Shown here: in pieces, positions 59,974-64,000 of the stretch
How the letters are laid out: each line of letters starts with the position of its first letter
How positions within the stretch are numbered: the first letter of the stretch is position 1
Source of the DNA: Planctomycetota bacterium
GTDB lineage: Bacteria; Planctomycetota; Planctomycetia; Gemmatales; Gemmataceae
NCBI GenBank assembly: GCA_003669555.1
Contig: QWOS01000111.1
Span: 1-64,000, forward strand
DNA: 64,000 nt
Direction: 5' to 3'
Notes under the pieces: generated by a model
Database searches by the model: none
Seen by the model: the letters and a program-made list of their open reading frames with translations, nothing else
What the model was told of the DNA's origin: nothing
Position numbers and translations under genes: made by a program

Positions 59974-60645
59974 TCAGGGCAAATGGGGCAGTACGTGTCT
60001 GATACGCGCTCCCAGCCAAAGGCAGGCGCCGGCCAGGCTGATCACCAGCCCCCAGCCTGGGGGGCCAAACGCCAGGCAATTGACCATCAGCAGCAGCAAG
60101 GCGAAAGAGGCTGCCAGACCCAGCATTGCTGGTAGCGGTCCGGGCCACACTGCGCAACCGATGGATAGCAAGCCAAGCCCGGCCACAGTGATCCCCGCAC
60201 GGGTTGCCAGGCCTGTTATCACTGTTGGAGTGAGAGCTTCCAACTGAGGGTTTGGCAAAGGTTGGTCGGTGTACCAGGGGCCCTGCAAGCCGGTGCCAAT
60301 CAGCAATACAGAGATCAGGGACAATAATTTTTGCCGCCAGCCCCTTGCTTTTTGCGCCGTCCGGGTTGGAGGTAGGCGGTCGGGGGTAACTGGTTCAGGC
60401 TGATTCAGGGGATGGCTTGCGGGTTTCTCTGCCAGGAGAAAGGGTGATGGTTCATCGAACAAGCCTGCCAACTGGCTGGCGGGCTGCCACTCTTCGGAGG
60501 CTTCGTGGCGCAGCAGGTCAACAGGTAGCAGGTGCCCTGTAAGAGTCATCTGGCGCAGTTGCGCCCAGGTGTAGCAATCCGCCCCACTGCCGTCCCGCAG
60601 GATGTGCCAGCAATCAGGCAGTCTGGCATGAATGGGCTGGGTCAT
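59974..60645 (-). CDS. GYF_2/DUF4339-like membrane protein
   Basis: HILRDGSGADCYTWAQLRQMTLTGHLLPVDLLRHEASEEWQPASQLAGLF then several TM helices. Confidence 0.7.
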   Translation of the reverse strand: MTQPIHARLPDCWHILRDGSGADCYTWAQLRQMTLTGHLLPVDLLRHEASEEWQPASQLAGLFDEPSPFLLAEKPASHPLNQPEPVTPDRLPPTRTAQKARGWRQKLLSLISVLLIGTGLQGPWYTDQPLPNPQLEALTPTVITGLATRAGITVAGLGLLSIGCAVWPGPLPAMLGLAASFALLLLMVNCLAFGPPGWGLVISLAGACLWLGARIRHVLPHLP

Positions 60646-60883
60646 GGTATCAGGATGTAATGGATTGGTTTAGTTCCATTTTTTAGGTAGTGATAAGCCC
60701 TTATTTATCTTTAGCGATTCATAAGCCTTTCAAGGGCCAGAAAAAATTATTCCGGTTTGTTTGTCCCTTGATGGCCGGCGCGGTCGCTTATGCAAATAAA
60801 AAACCGGTGAGACTGTGAATGGGGCGATTGTTTGGTAACCTGATTTCTGCCACAATGAGTTAGCGCAGGAGGTAGCCAGGGCT

Positions 60884-61540
60884 ATGGGGGCATCCACCAA
60901 CAGTCAGCTGCAATACTGCCTGGATCCAGTTGTTTTTGATCGGCCGGGAACGCTGGAAAAACTTCTGGAAATCTCTGAAGCCAGTCTGCGGCGTCTGGCA
61001 AGGCACAGGTTGCGTGATTTTCCCAACCTGACTCGCTGGGTTCAGACCGATGATGTGCTGCAGAATGCCATGCTGCGACTGAACCGGAGCCTGAAAGAGC
61101 TGCGCCCACAGACAGTTCGGGCTTACTTTGGCCTGGCGGCCTTGCAGATCCGCCGGGAATTACTGGACCTCACCAAATCGATTTTTGGACCCATCGGCTT
61201 TGGCACCCTCCATCACACCGATGCTGTTGGCAGCGGCGTGAAACTGGTGGCCGATGATGGCATTTCCCCCAAGGAAATGGTTGGCAAAATAGACGAACTC
61301 ACCGAGTTGTTGTCGCTGGAAGAGCGTGAGTTGGTGGATCTGTTGTTCATCCATAGCCTCACCCAGGATGAAGCGGCCTTGGTGCTGGGGATATCAACAC
61401 GCACCCTGAAAAGGCGCTGGCTTTTGGCCCGGATGAAACTGGGCAGAAGCGCCGGGCAGGACAACCTGACCGAAAACACTGGCCACCCGCCCGAAACCGA
61501 TAGCCAGGCGGATACCGGGGAAATAAACCACCAGCCTTGA
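60884..61540 (+). CDS. ECF-type RNA polymerase sigma factor
   Basis: LVQTDDVLQNAMLRLNRSL-like region 2; LSLEERELVDLLFIHSLTQDEAALVLGISTRTLKRRWLLAR region 4 HTH. Confidence 0.87.
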   Translation: MGASTNSQLQYCLDPVVFDRPGTLEKLLEISEASLRRLARHRLRDFPNLTRWVQTDDVLQNAMLRLNRSLKELRPQTVRAYFGLAALQIRRELLDLTKSIFGPIGFGTLHHTDAVGSGVKLVADDGISPKEMVGKIDELTELLSLEERELVDLLFIHSLTQDEAALVLGISTRTLKRRWLLARMKLGRSAGQDNLTENTGHPPETDSQADTGEINHQP

Positions 61541-61680
61541 GTCCGCGCTTTCCAAGATCGCCAGCCTTCCCGGTTGGCTGGCTCCGACAGCAGCCCTTCT
61601 ATAAGGGAACGACCCGGGTGGCAGTGGATGCCCAGGCTGGGGAATGCGGTTGGGGTTCAGGGGAAGCCTGGGGCTATCCG

Positions 61681-62679
61681 TCATTCCATCGGGGTTTCGC
61701 CACCCGCCCGGGTGCATAGCCCTTTCAGCATGGGCAGGGTCATGGTGGTTTGCAACATCCGCACCGAACCATCGGCGAAAGCGAAGTTCACCCCGCCGAT
61801 GTGCTGGCTACCAAAGGCCATGGACCTCATTTCCACCATGGCCTGGATGTCGTCGAGGGGTACCGGTACTGGCGGGAGGGGTGGTTGACCGGGCAAGGGG
61901 GGCGGGGGTGGCGTATAACCACGGATCAGCGGTGAATTGAGCAGGGTGAAGCCGGCATGGGTGACCTGGCTGATCGCCATGGGGCCGGCGGGTGCCCAGG
62001 CCCGGGTTTGCGAGAAAGGCTGCCAGGGCGGGTCTGGCTTGGGTTGGAGCGGGGCGCCCAGCCAACTGTCCCAGGCCATGTCGAAGTGGGTTCGCTCACC
62101 CAGCAGCAAGGTGTTCGAGGAGCCGTCGAGGATATCGGTCAGTCGAACCGCGACCTGCCTGGCGGTGGGCTTGGAGTAAAAGCCGGTTTCGTGGAAGATG
62201 CCATCCGCCTTGTTCTCGCGGAAAGGCAGCACCCGGCTGCCGCCATTACCACCATAGCTGCTCAGCCCGGCCATGAAGTTCGCCCCGGCTATGGAGAGGG
62301 GATTTTCAGGGAGTGTTGCGCTGGGGCACACGAGGTTTTTAATGACTGCCCGCGCCGGACCACCCGGTAACATGTTGGCGGTTGGATCAGCCCAGTTCCA
62401 GGCACTGGCAAGGGCCGATTGCTCGATATGCGGCAGCAAATAACAGAAAAAGCTGCCTTGGCGGGCGGGGTCGCGCGAATACCCCGGAGGCAAGGCACCA
62501 TCCGTGTCATGATGGTTGTGGCAGGCCAGTGCCAGTTGTTTCAGGTTGCTTTGGCAACTCATGCGGTTGGCCGCTTCGCGGACCTTTTGCACCGCCGGAA
62601 TAAGCAAGCCGACCAGCACCGCGATGATCGCGATAACCACCAGCAGCTCAATCAGGGTGAATCCATGACGCTGGCGCAT
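61681..62679 (-). CDS. DUF1559 prepilin-like protein
   Basis: [76 protein letters not shown]-terminus. Confidence 0.95.
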   Translation of the reverse strand: MRQRHGFTLIELLVVIAIIAVLVGLLIPAVQKVREAANRMSCQSNLKQLALACHNHHDTDGALPPGYSRDPARQGSFFCYLLPHIEQSALASAWNWADPTANMLPGGPARAVIKNLVCPSATLPENPLSIAGANFMAGLSSYGGNGGSRVLPFRENKADGIFHETGFYSKPTARQVAVRLTDILDGSSNTLLLGERTHFDMAWDSWLGAPLQPKPDPPWQPFSQTRAWAPAGPMAISQVTHAGFTLLNSPLIRGYTPPPPPLPGQPPLPPVPVPLDDIQAMVEMRSMAFGSQHIGGVNFAFADGSVRMLQTTMTLPMLKGLCTRAGGETPME

Positions 62680-62779
62680 GTGCTGGTTGCCTGGAGGAGA
62701 GGAATGCACCAAGCATACCCCCTGGGGCATGCCAAGGGAAATGGCGTCTCTCCAGGAGAATCAGCAAGGGAAGCAACCC

Positions 62780-64000
62780 TTATGGTTTTTTTGCTGGTTC
62801 ATCCTGGAAAACATTGTCTTTTTCCAGCGGTAACTGGAAGGCATCGGCCACACGGGTCATGAAGTGGCAACGACCAGACCACCAGACCACCTGCCACATC
62901 CCTTCGCGTCCAAACTCTTTTTCCAGTCCCTCGAGGTCGGCTTGCGAAACCTTCCAGGGTTCCAGGGCTTGTTTACGGGCGAAGCGTAGTGCCATTTGGT
63001 GCCCCACAGGCAGGCTCGACCAGTTGCCGCTGGCCAGCATCTTTTCCCGATCGAAAATTTCGTTTTCTTTCAGCCCCGCGACCGCGAGGCCCATTTCGCA
63101 ATGACCCATTCAATAAAAGCAGTTGAGTGAACGCGTCACCACCCAGAACATGTCCGCTGAGAGCATCGGGTCGAGCCTGGCGCCCTCGGGCTTGGCCCCT
63201 TCCCGTTTGCGGCGGCCATCGACACGGAACTGGTCCACGCAATCGAACCAGGCATCGGCGATCTCGGCCTGATGACCAAAAGCCACCAACCCCCAACCCA
63301 CCTTGGGCCAGCGGCGTACCCAACTGTCTATTTCCAGGTGTGGCTGCACTTCTTTCCAGCCCGGAATGCGAATACGGGCCACCCGTTTACGCTGGTTTTC
63401 CAGGCTTTCCTGCAATTGGGCCAGCGATTGGCCTGTCCAGGCGGGATCATCCGGCCCCAGGTTTTTCCCTGGTTCCTTGCCGGGCTTTGTCACTGCGGCT
63501 GGTGGCTTGGGTGGCCCGGTGCTTTTGGTTGGCTGAGTGCGTTTGATACCGAAGGCCACCAGCACAGGCGCGGGAACTCCTTCGGATTCGATGGGGGGAC
63601 GCAGTGTGAGCAGCAGCCGATCCTGGAAGCTGCCATGAGCCACCAGCAGTACCATCGCCACCACTTGCGATTCGCTGTAAGTGGCCAGCAGTTCCTTCAC
63701 CTGGGCGTCGGTGGTCCGGGAGGCTTCCAAAGCCAACTGGCGGGCGAAATCCCAAACCAGTTTTTCCTGGGGTGGCAGGGTGGCGATATCCGGCGCACCG
63801 GCTCCGGTATCTTCGCGGAGATCGGTCAGGGCGATGGCCCTGCCATAATCGCTGTGGTTGGCATCAGCTACCGCCAGGCGAATCAGGGCCCGCAAACGCG
63901 GGTGCAGCGAGGGGGCGGTGCGGGTGAGCCCATCCAGCCGCAGCATGGCCGCGGTGGCATGGGGCATCGGGCCCGCCAGCAGGCGGGCCCAGGCCGGCAA
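62780..64000 (-). CDS. candidate selenoprotein: two-domain carboxymuconolactone decarboxylase/AhpD-like protein read through UGA at 63110..63112 (5' end outside window)
   Basis: Two ORFs in the same frame separated only by TGA: ...MFWVVTRSLNCFY-[TGA]-MGHCEMGLAVAGL...; gives an AhpD-like CxxU motif; downstream sequence completes the CMD-like fold (FARK...FMTRVADAFQLPLE). Confidence 0.72.
63073..63090 (-). promoter_or_regulatory. candidate bacterial SECIS hairpin
   Basis: Minus-strand RNA GCCUCGC-GGUC-GCGGGGC starting 19 nt after the UGA; GGUC apical loop. Confidence 0.6.

Noticed and set aside
60646-60883. Promoter-like TTGTTT-N17-CACAAT upstream of the sigma factor
   Set aside because: Match to consensus is too weak to call without a mapped transcription start.
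62780-63109. Treating the 109-aa ORF as an independent CDS
   Set aside because: It begins exactly after an in-frame TGA, has no ribosome-binding site before its ATG, and contains only the second half of a CMD-like domain.

Overview
GC-rich chromosomal window from a planctomycete, probably Gemmataceae-like. The lineage call rests on PSD1/DUF1549-DUF1553 cytochromes, DUF1501 proteins, a PVC-type heme protein, a BBP7-like barrel and a DUF1559 prepilin-like protein. Housekeeping content includes an HtrA-like protease, ClpB, acetate kinase, glycogen phosphorylase, a BatA/VWA operon, LpxC, OmpH and a sigma factor. Three regions stand out. (1) At the right edge, one AhpD/CMD-like reading frame is interrupted by a single in-frame UGA (NCFY-UGA-MGHCEM). 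A stable hairpin with a GGUC apical loop lies 19 nt downstream, so this is a strong selenoprotein candidate. (2) An orphan VgrG island (about 22.69-32.4 kb) contains two tandem, mosaic cassettes: VgrG, TM protein, separately encoded gp5-like needle, and a coiled-coil protein. Two cassette proteins and one downstream protein share a C-terminal GNIWE(N/K)W tail. (3) An ~81-bp REPIN-like palindromic repeat family has copies bracketing the VgrG cassettes. There is also a tandem duplication of an alginate-export-type porin. All calls are by eye from sequence and the supplied ORF track; no database search was run.
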